In this document: positions 1 to 10,794 of the stretch, piece by piece
Layout: every line of letters begins with the position of its first letter
How positions within the stretch are numbered: position 1 is the first letter of the stretch
DNA from: Microcebus murinus
Lineage: Eukaryota; Chordata; Mammalia; Primates; Cheirogaleidae
Assembly (NCBI RefSeq): GCF_040939455.1
Contig: NC_134118.1
Location: 77,648,680-77,712,679, forward strand
Direction of reading: 5' to 3'
DNA: 64,000 bases
Program-made: the position numbers and the translations under genes
Notes under the pieces: model-generated
Database searches by the model: none
Told to the model about the DNA's origin: nothing
The model's input: only the letters and a program-made list of their open reading frames with translations

Positions 1-242
1 TCCACACAGCACCGTCTCTGCCCATCTCCCGTGGGTGAGTGGACACAGCCGGATCCGCAATGCGCGCTGCCTGCCCGTCTCCCGTGGGTGAGTGGACACA
101 GCCAGATCCGCACTGCGCCCTGCCTGACCCTCTGCCGTGGGTGAGTGGACACAGCCAGATCCACACTGCGCCCTGCCTGCCCGTCTGCCGTGGGTGAGTG
201 GACACAGCCAGATCCGTACTGCGCACTGCCTGCCCGTCTGCC

Positions 243-295
243 GTTGGTCAATGGACATAGCCAGATCCACACAGCACCATCTCTGCCCATCTCCC
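243..295 (+). repeat. Diverged 'V' monomer subtype (first complete copy)
   Basis: V monomers carry GGTCA(A/G)TGGACATAGCC, then CCACACAGCACC(A/G)TC and CTCTGCCCATCTCCC. The typical form differs from the reference at about 10 of 53 positions. I see further starts at 561, 1514, 2786, 3104, 4429, 4747, 20844, 21109, 24713, 28476, 36688, 37006, 37959, 40554, 41190, 41667, 41932, 42250, 43203, 44475, 44792 and 48766, plus a partial copy at 1-30. They bring TAG on the plus strand and TCA (a minus-strand TGA) into an otherwise stop-poor repeat. Several pairs are exactly 318 bp (6 monomers) apart. They mark A and C type DNA and are absent from B except for the intruder at 48,766. Confidence 0.88.
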
Positions 296-719
296 GTGGG
301 TGAGTGGACACAGCCAGATCCGCACTGCGCCCTGACTGACCGTCTGCTGTTGGTGAGTGGACACAGCCAGATCCGCACTGCGCCCTGCCTGACCGCCTGC
401 CGTGGGTGAGTGGACACAGCCAGATCATCACTGCGCCCTGCCTGCCCGTCTGCCGTGGGTGAGTGGACACAGCCAGATCCGCACTGCGCCCTGCCTGACC
501 GCCTGCCGTGGGTGAGTGGACACAGCCAGATCCGTACTGCGCCCTGCCTGCCAGTCTGCCGTGGGTCAGTGGACATAGCCAGATCCACACAGCACCGTCT
601 CTGCCCATCTCCCGTGGGTGAGTGGACACAGCCGGATCCGCACTGCGACCTTCCTGCCCGTCTGCCGTGGGTGAGTGGACACAGCCAGATCCGCACTGCG
701 CCCTGCCTGACCGTCTCCC

Positions 720-772
720 GTGGGTGAGTGGACACAGCCAGATCCGCACTGCGCCCTGCCTGCCCGTCTGCC
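720..772 (+). repeat. reference (consensus-type) 53-bp monomer
   Basis: This copy matches the commonest base at each position as judged by reading and serves as the reference for variants. It has 37 of 53 G or C bases, 20 C against 17 G on the plus strand, four CpGs (CCGCAC, TGCGCC, CCCGTC, GCCGTG) and one GATC. It contains no TTA, CTA or TCA, so its complement has no stop codon in any frame. It includes GG|GTGAGT, the core of a 5' splice-site consensus. The phase used here starts at GTGGG; any other start would be equally valid. Confidence 0.93.
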
Positions 773-2429
773 GTGGGTGAGTGGACACAGCCAGATCCGC
801 ACTGCGCACTGCCTGACCGTCTGCCGTGGGTAATGGACACAGCCAGATCCGCACTGCGCACTGCCTGACCGCCTGCCGTGGGTGAGTGGACACAGCCAGA
901 TCCGCACTGCGCCCTGCCTGCCCGTCTCCCGTGGGTGAGTGGACACAGCCAGATCCGCACTGCGCCCTGCCTGCCCGTCTGCCGTGGGTGAGTGGACACA
1001 GCCAGATCCGCACTGCGCCCTACCTCACCGTCTGCCGTGGGTGAGTGGACACAGCCAGATCCACACTGCGCCCTGCTTGCCCGTCTGCCGTGGGTGAGTG
1101 GACACAGCCACATCCGCACTGCGACCTGCCTGTCCGTCTGCCGTGGGTGAGTGGACACAGCCAGATCCGCACTGCGCCCTGCCTGACCGTCTACCGTGTG
1201 TGAGTGGACACAGCCAGATCCACACTGCGCCCTGCCTGCCCGTCTGCTGTGGGTGAGTGGACACAGCCAGATCCACACTGCGCCCTGCCTGCCCGTCTGC
1301 CGTGGGTGAGTGGACACAGCCAGATCCGCACTGCGCCCTGCCTGCCCGTCTGCTGTGGGTGAGTGGACACAGCCAGATCCGCACTGGGCACTGCCTGACC
1401 GCCTGCTGTGGGTGCGTTGACACAGCCAGATCCGCACTGCACCCTGCCTGACCGGCTGCCGTGGGTGAGTGGACACAGCCAGATCCATACTGCGCCCAGC
1501 CTGCCCGTCTGCCTTTGGTCAATGGACATAGCCAGATCCACACAGCACCGTCTCTGCCCATCTCCCGTGGGTGAGTGGACACAGCCAGATCCGCACTGCG
1601 CCCTGACTGACCGTCTCCCGTGGGTGAGTGGACACAGCCAGATCCGCACTGCGCCGTGCCTGCCCGTCTCACGTGGGTGAGTGGACACAGCCAGATCCGC
1701 ACTGCGCCCTACCTGCCCGTCTCCCTTGGGCCAGTGGACACAGCCAGATCCGCACAGCGCCCAGCCTGCCCGTCTGCCGTGGGTGAGTGGACACAGCCAG
1801 ATCCGCACTGCGCCCTGCCTGACCGTCTGCTGTGGGTGAGTGGACACAGCCAGATCCACACTGCGCCCTGCCTGCCCGTCTGCCGTGGGTGAGTGGACAC
1901 AGCCAGATCCGCACTGCGCCCTGCCTGCCCGTCTGCCTTGGGTGAGTGGACACAGCCAGATCCGCACTGCGCCCTGCCTGACCGTCTCCCGTGGGCGAGT
2001 GGACACAGCCAGATCCGCACTGCGCCCTGCCTGCCCGTCTGAAGTGGGTGAGTGGACAGAGCCAGATCCGCACTGCGCCCTGCCTGACAGTCTGCCGTGG
2101 GTGAGTGGACACAGCCAGATCCGCACTGCGCCCTGCCTGCCCGTCTCCCGTCAGTGAGTGGACACAGCCAGATCCGCACTGCGCCCTGCCTGCCCGTCTC
2201 CCGTCAGTGAGTGGACACAGCCAGATCCGCACTGCGCACTGCCTGCCCGTCTGCCGTGGTTGAGTGGACACAGCCAGATCCGCACTGCGCATTGCCTGCC
2301 CGTCTCCCGTCAGTGAGTGGACACAGCCAGATCCGCACTGCGCCCTGCCTGACCGCCTGCCGTGGGTGAGTGGACACAGCCAGATTCGCACTGCGCCTTG
2401 CATGCCCGTCTCCCGTAGGTGAGTGGACA

Positions 2430-4072
2430 TAGCCAGATCCGCACTGCGCCCTGCCTGACCATCTGCCATCGGTGAGTGGACACAGTCAGATCTGCACTGC
2501 GACCTACCTGCCCGTCTCCCGTGGGTGAGTGGACACAGCCAGATCCGCACTGCGCCCTGACTGCCCGTCTCCCGTGGGTGAGTGGACAGAGCCAGATCCG
2601 CACTGCGCACTGCCTGCCCGTCTCCCGTGGGTTTGTGGACACAGTCAGATCCGCACTGCGCCCTGCCTGCCCGTCTATCGTGGGTGAGTGGTCACCGCCA
2701 GATCTGCACTGCGCCCTGCCTGAATGTCTGCCGTGGGTGAGTGGACACAGCCAGATCCGCACTGCGCCCTGCCTGCCCGACTGCCGTAGGTCAGTGGTCA
2801 TAGCCAGATCCACACAGCACCCTCTCTGTCCGTCTCCCGTGGGTGAGTGGACACAGCCAGATCCACACTGCGCCTTGCCTGCCCGTCTCCCGTGGGTGAG
2901 TGGACACAGCCAGATCCGCACTGCGCCCTGCCTGCCCGTCTGCCGTGGGTGAGTGGACACAGCCGGATCCGCACTGCGCCCTGCCTGCCCCTATGCCGTG
3001 GGCGAGTGGACACAGCCAGATCCGCACTGCGCCCTGCCTGACCGTCTGCCGTGGGTGAGTGGACACAGCCAGATCCGCACTGCGCCTTGCTTGCCCGTCT
3101 GACGTGGGTCAGTGGACATAGCCAGATCCACACAACACCGTCGTTGCCGGTATCCCGTGGGTGAGTGGACACAGCCAAATCCACACTGCGCCTTTCCTAA
3201 CCGCCTCCCGTGGGTGAGTGGACACAGCCAGATCCGCACTGCGCCCTGCCTGCCCGTCTCCCGTCAGTGAGTGGACACAGCCAGATCCGCACTGCGCCCT
3301 GCCTGCCCGTCTCCCGTGGGTGAGTGGACACAGCCAGATCTGCACTGCGCGCTGCCTGCCCGTCTCCCGTGGGCGAGTGGACACAGCCAGATCCGCACTA
3401 CGCCCTGCCTGCCCGTCTATCGTGGGCGAGTGGACACAGCCAGATACGCACTGCGCCCTGACTGACCGTCTGCCGTCGGTGAGTGGACACAGCCACATCC
3501 ACACTGCGCCCTGCCTGCCCGTCTGCCGTGGGCGAGTGGACGCAGCCAGATCTGCACTGCGCGCTGCCTGCCCGTCTCCCGTGGGCGAGTGGACACAGCC
3601 AGATCCGCACTACGCCCTGCCTGCCCGTCTATCGTGGGCGAGTGTTCACAGCCAGATCCGCACTGCGCCCTGCCTGCCCTTCTGCCGCGGGCGAGTGGAC
3701 ACAGCCAGATCCGCACTGCGCCCTGCCTGACCGTCTCCCATGGGCGAGTGGACACAGCCAGATCCGCACTGCGCCCTTCCTGCCCGTCTGCCGTGGGTGA
3801 GTGGACACAGCCAGAACCGCACTGCACCTTTCCTGCCCGTCTCCCGTCAGTGAGTGGACACAGCCAGATCCGCACTTTGCCCTGCCTGCCCGTCTCCCGT
3901 GGGGGAGTGGACATAGCCAGATCCGCACTGCGCGCTGCCTGCCCGTCTCCCGTGGGCGAGTGGACACAGCCAGATCCGCACTGCGCCCTGCCTGCCCGTC
4001 TGCCGTGGGCGAGTGGACACAGCCAGATCCGCATTGCGCACTGCCTGCCCGTCTCCCGTGGGTGAGTGGACA
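2430..4072. repeat. 31-monomer higher-order unit, copy 1
   Basis: This 1,643-bp stretch (31 x 53) is repeated immediately downstream. Distinctive monomers in order are GCCATCGG with CAGTCAGATCTGC, GGGTTTGTGGAC, GTGGTCACCGCC, a pair of V monomers (2786, 3104), CTATCGTGGGCGAG and GAGTGTTCACAGCC. The left edge is set by two differences around 2,416-2,430 (GTAGG and CATAGCC here, GTGGG and CACAGCC before copy 2). Reading it against copy 2, I noticed only two substitutions: near 3,149 (GCCGGTAT versus GCCCGTAT) and near 3,450 (CTGACTG versus CTGCCTG). Confidence 0.9.
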
Positions 4073-5715
4073 CAGCCAGATCCGCACTGCGCCCTGCCTG
4101 ACCATCTGCCATCGGTGAGTGGACACAGTCAGATCTGCACTGCGACCTACCTGCCCGTCTCCCGTGGGTGAGTGGACACAGCCAGATCCGCACTGCGCCC
4201 TGACTGCCCGTCTCCCGTGGGTGAGTGGACAGAGCCAGATCCGCACTGCGCACTGCCTGCCCGTCTCCCGTGGGTTTGTGGACACAGTCAGATCCGCACT
4301 GCGCCCTGCCTGCCCGTCTATCGTGGGTGAGTGGTCACCGCCAGATCTGCACTGCGCCCTGCCTGAATGTCTGCCGTGGGTGAGTGGACACAGCCAGATC
4401 CGCACTGCGCCCTGCCTGCCCGACTGCCGTAGGTCAGTGGTCATAGCCAGATCCACACAGCACCCTCTCTGTCCGTCTCCCGTGGGTGAGTGGACACAGC
4501 CAGATCCACACTGCGCCTTGCCTGCCCGTCTCCCGTGGGTGAGTGGACACAGCCAGATCCGCACTGCGCCCTGCCTGCCCGTCTGCCGTGGGTGAGTGGA
4601 CACAGCCGGATCCGCACTGCGCCCTGCCTGCCCCTATGCCGTGGGCGAGTGGACACAGCCAGATCCGCACTGCGCCCTGCCTGACCGTCTGCCGTGGGTG
4701 AGTGGACACAGCCAGATCCGCACTGCGCCTTGCTTGCCCGTCTGACGTGGGTCAGTGGACATAGCCAGATCCACACAACACCGTCGTTGCCCGTATCCCG
4801 TGGGTGAGTGGACACAGCCAAATCCACACTGCGCCTTTCCTAACCGCCTCCCGTGGGTGAGTGGACACAGCCAGATCCGCACTGCGCCCTGCCTGCCCGT
4901 CTCCCGTCAGTGAGTGGACACAGCCAGATCCGCACTGCGCCCTGCCTGCCCGTCTCCCGTGGGTGAGTGGACACAGCCAGATCTGCACTGCGCGCTGCCT
5001 GCCCGTCTCCCGTGGGCGAGTGGACACAGCCAGATCCGCACTACGCCCTGCCTGCCCGTCTATCGTGGGCGAGTGGACACAGCCAGATACGCACTGCGCC
5101 CTGCCTGACCGTCTGCCGTCGGTGAGTGGACACAGCCACATCCACACTGCGCCCTGCCTGCCCGTCTGCCGTGGGCGAGTGGACGCAGCCAGATCTGCAC
5201 TGCGCGCTGCCTGCCCGTCTCCCGTGGGCGAGTGGACACAGCCAGATCCGCACTACGCCCTGCCTGCCCGTCTATCGTGGGCGAGTGTTCACAGCCAGAT
5301 CCGCACTGCGCCCTGCCTGCCCTTCTGCCGCGGGCGAGTGGACACAGCCAGATCCGCACTGCGCCCTGCCTGACCGTCTCCCATGGGCGAGTGGACACAG
5401 CCAGATCCGCACTGCGCCCTTCCTGCCCGTCTGCCGTGGGTGAGTGGACACAGCCAGAACCGCACTGCACCTTTCCTGCCCGTCTCCCGTCAGTGAGTGG
5501 ACACAGCCAGATCCGCACTTTGCCCTGCCTGCCCGTCTCCCGTGGGGGAGTGGACATAGCCAGATCCGCACTGCGCGCTGCCTGCCCGTCTCCCGTGGGC
5601 GAGTGGACACAGCCAGATCCGCACTGCGCCCTGCCTGCCCGTCTGCCGTGGGCGAGTGGACACAGCCAGATCCGCATTGCGCACTGCCTGCCCGTCTCCC
5701 GTGGGTGAGTGGACA
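4073..5715. repeat. 31-monomer higher-order unit, copy 2
   Basis: This is a direct, head-to-tail copy of 2,430-4,072 displaced by exactly 1,643 bp. The match ends after 5,715, where the sequence turns to GCGCGCTGCCTG followed by GAGTGGAAACAGCC instead of the CCATCTGCCATCGG start of a new unit. The near identity with copy 1 implies a very recent tandem duplication or recent homogenisation. The homologous place in A3 holds a single unit (44,119-45,760). Confidence 0.9.
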
Positions 5716-6320
5716 CAGCCAGATCCGCACTGCGCGCTGCCTGCCCGTCTCCCGTGGGCGAGTGGAAACAGCCAGATCCACACTGCGCCCTGCCTGCCCG
5801 TCTGCCGTGGGTGAGTGGACACAGCCAGATCCGCACTGCGCCCTGCCTGACCGTATCCCATGGGTGAGTAGACACAGCCAGATCCGCACTGCGCCTTGCC
5901 TGCCCGTCTCACGTGGGTGAGTGGACACAGCCAGATCCGCACTGCGCCCTCTCTGCCCGTCTCCCGTGGGTGAGTGGACACAGCCAGATCCGCACTGCAC
6001 CCTGCCTGACCGTCCTTCGTGGGTGAGTGGACACCGCCAGATCCGCACTGCGCCCTGCCTGCCCGTCTGTCGTGGGTGAGTCGACACAGCCAGATCCGCA
6101 CTGCGCCCTGCCTGACCGTCTGCCGTGGGTGAGTGGACACAGCCAGATCCACACTGCGCCCTGCCTGCCCGTTTGCCGTGGGTGAGTGGACACAGCCCGA
6201 TCCGCACTGCGCCCTGCCTGACCGTCTGCCGTGGGTGAGTGGACACAGCCAGATCCACACTGCGCCCTGCCTGCCGGTCTCCCGTGGGTCAGTGGACACA
6301 GCCAGATCCGCACTGCGCCA

Positions 6321-6744
6321 TGCCTGACCGCCTGCCATGGGTGAGTTGACACAGCCAGATCCGCACTGCGCCCTGCCTGCCCGTCTCCCGGGGGCGACTG
6401 GACACAGCCAGATCCGCACTGCGCCCTGCCTGCCCTTCTGCCATGGGTGATTGGACACCGCAAGATCCGCACTGCGCCCTGCCTGCCCGTCTCCCGTGAA
6501 TGAGTGGACACAGCCAGATCCGCACTGCGCCGTGCCTGACCGCCTGCCATGGGTGAGTTGACACAGCCAGATCCGCACTGCGCCCTGCGTGCCCGTCTCC
6601 CGGGGGCGACTGGACACAGCCAGATCCGCACTGCGCCCTGCCTGCCCTTCTGCCATGGGTGATTGGACACCGCAAGATCCGCACTGCGCCCTGCCTGCCC
6701 GTCTCCCGTGGGTGAGTGGACACAGCCAGATCCGCACTGCGCCC
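6321..6744. repeat. 4-monomer (212-bp) tandem duplication
   Basis: The run GAGTTGACAC, CTCCCGGGGGCGACTGG, TTCTGCCATGGGTGATTGG, GGACACCGCAAGATCC occurs twice, 212 bp apart (GTGAGTTG at 6341 and 6553). The copies differ by a few bases, for example CCGTGAATGAG versus CCGTGGGTGAG and CTGCCTG versus CTGCGTG. The same doublet occurs near 47,430-47,860, 57,640-58,040 and 58,650-59,050. A single copy lies near 39,010-39,165, so the single form is probably older than the doublet. Confidence 0.85.
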
Positions 6745-7035
6745 TGCCTGCTCGTCTGCCGTGAGCGAGTGGACACAGCCAGATCCACACTGCGCCCTGC
6801 CTGACCGTCTGCCGTGGGTGAGTGGACACAGCCAGATCCGCACTGTGCCCTGCCTGCCCGTCTCCCGTAGGCGAGTGGACACAGCCAGATCCGCACTGCG
6901 CCCTACCTGCCCGTCTCCAGTGGGCGAGTGGACACAGCCAGATCCGCACTGCGCCCTGCCTGGCCGTCTGCCGTGGGCGAGTGGACACAGCCAGATCCGC
7001 ACTGCGCCCTGCCTGACCGTCTGCCGTGGGTGAGC

Positions 7036-9255
7036 GGACACAGCCAGATCCGCACTGCACCCTGCCTGACCGTCTGCTGTGGGTGAGTGGACACAGCCAG
7101 GTCCGCACTGCGCCCTGCCTGCCTGTCACCCGTGGGCGAGTGGACACAGCCAGATCCGCACTGCACCCTGCCTGCCCGTCTCCCGTAGGCGAGTGGACAC
7201 AGCCAGATCCGCACTGCGCCCTGCCTGCCGGTCTCCCGTGTGTGAGTGGACACAGCCAGATCCGCACTGCGCCCTGACTGCCCGTCTGCCGTGGGCGAGT
7301 GGACACAGCCAGATCCGCACTGCGCCCTGCCTGACCGTCTGCCGTGGGTGAGTGGACAAGCCAGATCCACACTGCGCCCTGCCTGTCCGTCTGCCGTGGG
7401 CGAGTGGACACAGCCAGATCCGCACTGCGCCCTGCCTGACCGTCTGCCGTGGGTGAGTGGACACAGCCAGATCCGCACTGCCCCCTGCCTGACCGTCTGC
7501 CGTGGGTGAGTGGACACAGCCAGATCCACACTGCGCCCTGCCTGACCGCCTGCCGTGGGTGAGTGGACACAGCCAGATCCACACTGCGTCCTGCCTGTCC
7601 GTCTGCCGTGGGTGAGTGGACACAGCCAGATCCGCACTGCGCCCTGCCTGACCGTCTCCCGTGGGTGAGTGGACACAGCCAGATCCGCACTGCGCCCTGC
7701 CTGCCCGTCTCCCGTGGGTGAGTGGACACAGCCAGATATGCACTGCACCTTGCTTGCCCGTCTCCCGTCAGTGAGTGGACACAGCCAGATCCGCACTGCG
7801 CGCTGCCTGCCCGTCTCCCATGGGCATGTGGAAACAGCCAGATCCGCACTGCGCGCTGCCTGCTTTTCTGTCGTGGGCGAGTGGACACAGCCATATCCGC
7901 ATTGCGCCCTGCCTGCCCGTCTGCCGTGGGTGAGTGGACACAGCCAGATCCACACTGCGCCCTGCCTGCCCGTCTGCCGTGGGTGAGTGGACACAGACAG
8001 ATCCGCACTGCGCCCTGCCTGACCCTCTCCCGTGGGTGAGTGGACACAGCCAGATCCGCACTGCGCCCTGCCTGCCCGTCTCCCGTGGGCGAGTGGACAC
8101 AGCCAGATCCACACTGCGCCCTGCCTGCCCGTCTCCCGTGGGCGAGTGGACACAGCCAGATCCGCACTGCGCGCTGCCTACCCGTCTCCCGTGGGCGAGT
8201 GGACACAGCCAGATCCGCACTGCGCGCTGCCTGCCCGTCTGTCGTGGGCGAGTGGACACAGCCATATCTGCACTACGCCCTGCCTGACCGTCTGCCGTGG
8301 GTGAGTGGACTCCGCCAGATCCACACTGCGCCCTGCCTGCCCGTCTACCGTGGGTGAGCGGACACAGCCAGATCCGCACTGCGCACTGCGTGACCATCTG
8401 CCGTGGGTGAGTGGACACAGCCAGATCCGCACTGCGCCCTGCCTGACCGCCTGTCGTGGGTGAGTGGACACAGCCAGATCCGCACTGCGCCCTGCCTGCC
8501 CGTCTGCCGTGGGTGAGTGGACACAGCCAGATCCGCACTGCGCCTTGCCTGCCCGTCTCACGTGGGTGAGTGGACACAGCCAGATCCGCACTGCGCCCTA
8601 CCTGCCCGTCTCCCGTGGGTGAGTGGACACACCAGATCCGCACTGCACCCTGCCTGACCGTCCTTCGTGGGTGAGTGGACACCGCCAGATCCGCACAGCG
8701 CCTTGCCTGCCCGTCTCCCGTGGGTGAGTGGACACAGCCAGATCCGCACTGCGCCCTGCCTGCCCGTCTTCCGTCAGTGAGTGGACACAGCCAGATCCGC
8801 ACTGCGCCCTGCCTGCCCGTCTCCCGTGGGTGAGTGGACACAGTCAGATCCGCACTGCGCGCTGCCTGCCCGTCTCCCGTGGGCGAGTGGACACAGCCAG
8901 ATCCGCACTGCGCCCTGCCTGCCCGTCTGTCGTGGCCGAGTGGACACAGCCAGATCCGCACTGCGCACTGCCTGACCGTCTGCCGTGGGTGAGTGGACAC
9001 AGCCAGATCCGCACTGCGCCCTGCCTGACCGCCTGCCGTGGGCGAGTGGACACAGCCAGATCCGCACTGCGCTCTGCCTGACCGTCTGCCGTGGGTGAGT
9101 GGACACAGCCAGATCCACAGTGCGCCCTGCCTGCCCGTCTGCCGTGGGCGAGTGGACACAGCCAGATCCGCACTGCGCCCTGCCTGACCGTCTGCCGTGG
9201 GTGAGTGGACACAGCCAGATCCGCACTGCGCCCTGCCTGACCGCCTGCCGTGGGC
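7036..9255. repeat. 2.2-kb duplicated segment inside B1, copy 1
   Basis: This segment matches 10,795-13,014 at a constant displacement of 3,759 bp (71 monomers minus 4 bp). Shared rare features include CCAGGTCCGC (near 7,097 and 10,856), CTGTCACCCG, the GGACAAGCC deletion (7354 and 11113), CCCATGGGCATGTGGAAAC and GGACACAGACAGATCC. Visible differences are few, for example CCAGATATGC at 7,734 against CCAGATCCGC downstream. The matching displacement across 2.2 kb supports one segmental duplication event. Confidence 0.85.
8085..9249. repeat. 22-monomer unit, copy 1
   Basis: This 1,165-bp unit is followed directly by a second copy displaced by 1,165 bp. It contains GCTGCCTACCCG, CAGCCATATCTGCACTACG, GGACTCCGCC, GGGTGAGCGGAC, CCTTCGTGGG, CCGTCTTCCGTCAGTGAG and GTCGTGGCCGAG in that order. 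The length is one base short of 22 x 53, in keeping with a short deletion inside. Confidence 0.8.
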
Positions 9256-10414
9256 GAGTGGACACAGCCAGATCCACACTGCGCCCTGCCTGCCCGTCTC
9301 CCGTGGGCGAGTGGAGACAGCCAGATCCGCACTGCGCGCTGCCTACCCGTCTCCCGTGGGCGAGTGGACACAGCCAGATCCGCACTGCGCGCTGCCTGCC
9401 CGTCTGTCGTGGGCGAGTGGACACAGCCATATCTGCACTACGCCCTGCCTGACCGTCTGCCGTGGGTGAGTGGACTCCGCCAGATCCACACTGCGCCCTG
9501 CTTGCCCGTCTGCCGTGGGTGAGCGGACACAGCCAGATCCGCACTGCGCACTGCCTGACCATCTGCCGTGGGTGAGTGGACACAGCCAGATCCGCACTGC
9601 GCCCTGCCTGACCGCCTGTCGTGGGTGAGTGGACACAGCCAGATCCGCACTGCGCCCTGCCTGCCCGTCTGCCGTGGGTGAGTGGACACAGCCAGATCCG
9701 CACTGCGCCTTGCCTGCCCGTCTCACGTGGGTGAGTGGACACAGCCAGATCCGCACTGCGCCCTACCTGCCCGTCTCCCGTGGGTGAGTGGACACACCAG
9801 ATCCGCACTGCACCCTGCCTGACCGTCCTTCGTGGGTGAGTGGACACCGCCAGATCCGCACTGCGCCTTGCCTGCCCGTCTCCCGTGGGTGAGTGGACAA
9901 AGCCAGATCCGCACTGCGCCTGCCTGCCCGTCTTCCATCAGTGAGTGGACACAGCCAGATCCGCACTGCGCCCTGCCTGCCCGTCTCCCGTGGGTGAGTG
10001 GACACAGTCAGATCCGCACTGCGCGCTGCCTGCCCGTCTCCCGTGGGCGAGTGGACACAGCCAGATCCGCATTGCGCCCTGCCTGCCCGTCTGTCGTGGC
10101 CGAGTGGACACAGCCAGATCCGCACTGCGCACTGCCTGACCGTCTGCCGTGGGTGAGTGGACACAGCCAGATCCGCACTGCACCCTGCCTTACCGCCTGC
10201 CGTGGGCGAGTGGACACAGCCAGATCCTCACTGCGCTCTGCCTGACCGTCTGCCGTGGGTGAGTGGACACAGCCAGATCCACACTGCGCCCTGCCTGCCC
10301 GTCTGCCGTGGGCGAGTGGACACAGCCAGATCCGCACTGCGCCCTGCCTTACCGTCTGCCGTGGGTGAGTGGACACAGCCAGATCCGCACTGCGCCCTGC
10401 CTGACCGCCTGCCG
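9250..10414. repeat. 22-monomer unit, copy 2
   Basis: This is a direct tandem copy of 8,085-9,249 with the same order of marker monomers. Differences include GTGGAGACAGCC (near 9,313), CTTCCATCAGTGAG (near 9,932), a one-base loss in TGCGCCTGCC (near 9,916) and CTGCCTTACCGCC (near 10,190). It ends where GTGGGCAAAGACAG begins (near 10,424). The same pair is present in B2 (about 49,878-52,102), where the first unit has lost two monomers. Confidence 0.8.
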
Positions 10415-10794
10415 TGGGTGAGTGGGCAAAGACAGATCCGCACTGCGCCCTGCCTGCCCGTCTCCCATGGGCGAGTGGACACAGCCAGATCCACACTGTG
10501 CCCTGCCTGCTCTTCGGCCGTGGGTGATTGGACACAGCCAGATCCTCACTGCGCCCTGCCTGACCGTCTGCCGTGGGTGAGTGGACACAGCCAGATCCAC
10601 ACTGCGCCCTGCCTGCCCGTCTGCCGTGGGTGAGTGGACACAGCACGATCCGCACTGCGCCCTGCCTGACCGTCTGCCGTGGGTGAGTGGACACAGCCAG
10701 ATCCGCACTGCGCCCTGCCTGACCGTCTGCTGTGGGTGAGTGGACACAGCCAGATCCACACTGCACCCTGCCTGCCCGTCTTCCGTGGGCGAGT

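Larger units (their letters stand above)
1..6052. repeat. Block A1 (higher-order domain A, first copy)
   Basis: This block matches 41,690-46,097 (A3) in order, starting at base 1, so its true left edge lies outside the window. Bases 102-1,817 also match 36,547-38,262 (A2). The displacement from A3 is 41,689 bp through the first 4 kb, then 40,045 bp after one 31-monomer unit is missing from A3. Block A is marked by diverged 'V' monomers (CATAGCC, CACAGCACC) that are absent from block B. A one-base deletion near 830 (GTGGGTAATGG) has counterparts near 37,270 and 42,515 (GTGGGTAGTGG), supporting common descent. The right edge is where A3 stops matching at 46,097. Confidence 0.85.

Noticed and set aside
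243..295. V monomers as an inserted foreign element
   Set aside because: They are 53 bp, keep register, and share about 80% of positions with the reference, so they are diverged members of the same family.
720..772. CENP-B box, telomere hexamers, or NFI/CTCF sites in the monomer
   Set aside because: No TTCG...CGGG box and no TTAGGG runs. TGGACACAGCCA has the wrong half-sites and spacing for NFI, and CTGCCGTGGG lacks the CTCF core spacing.
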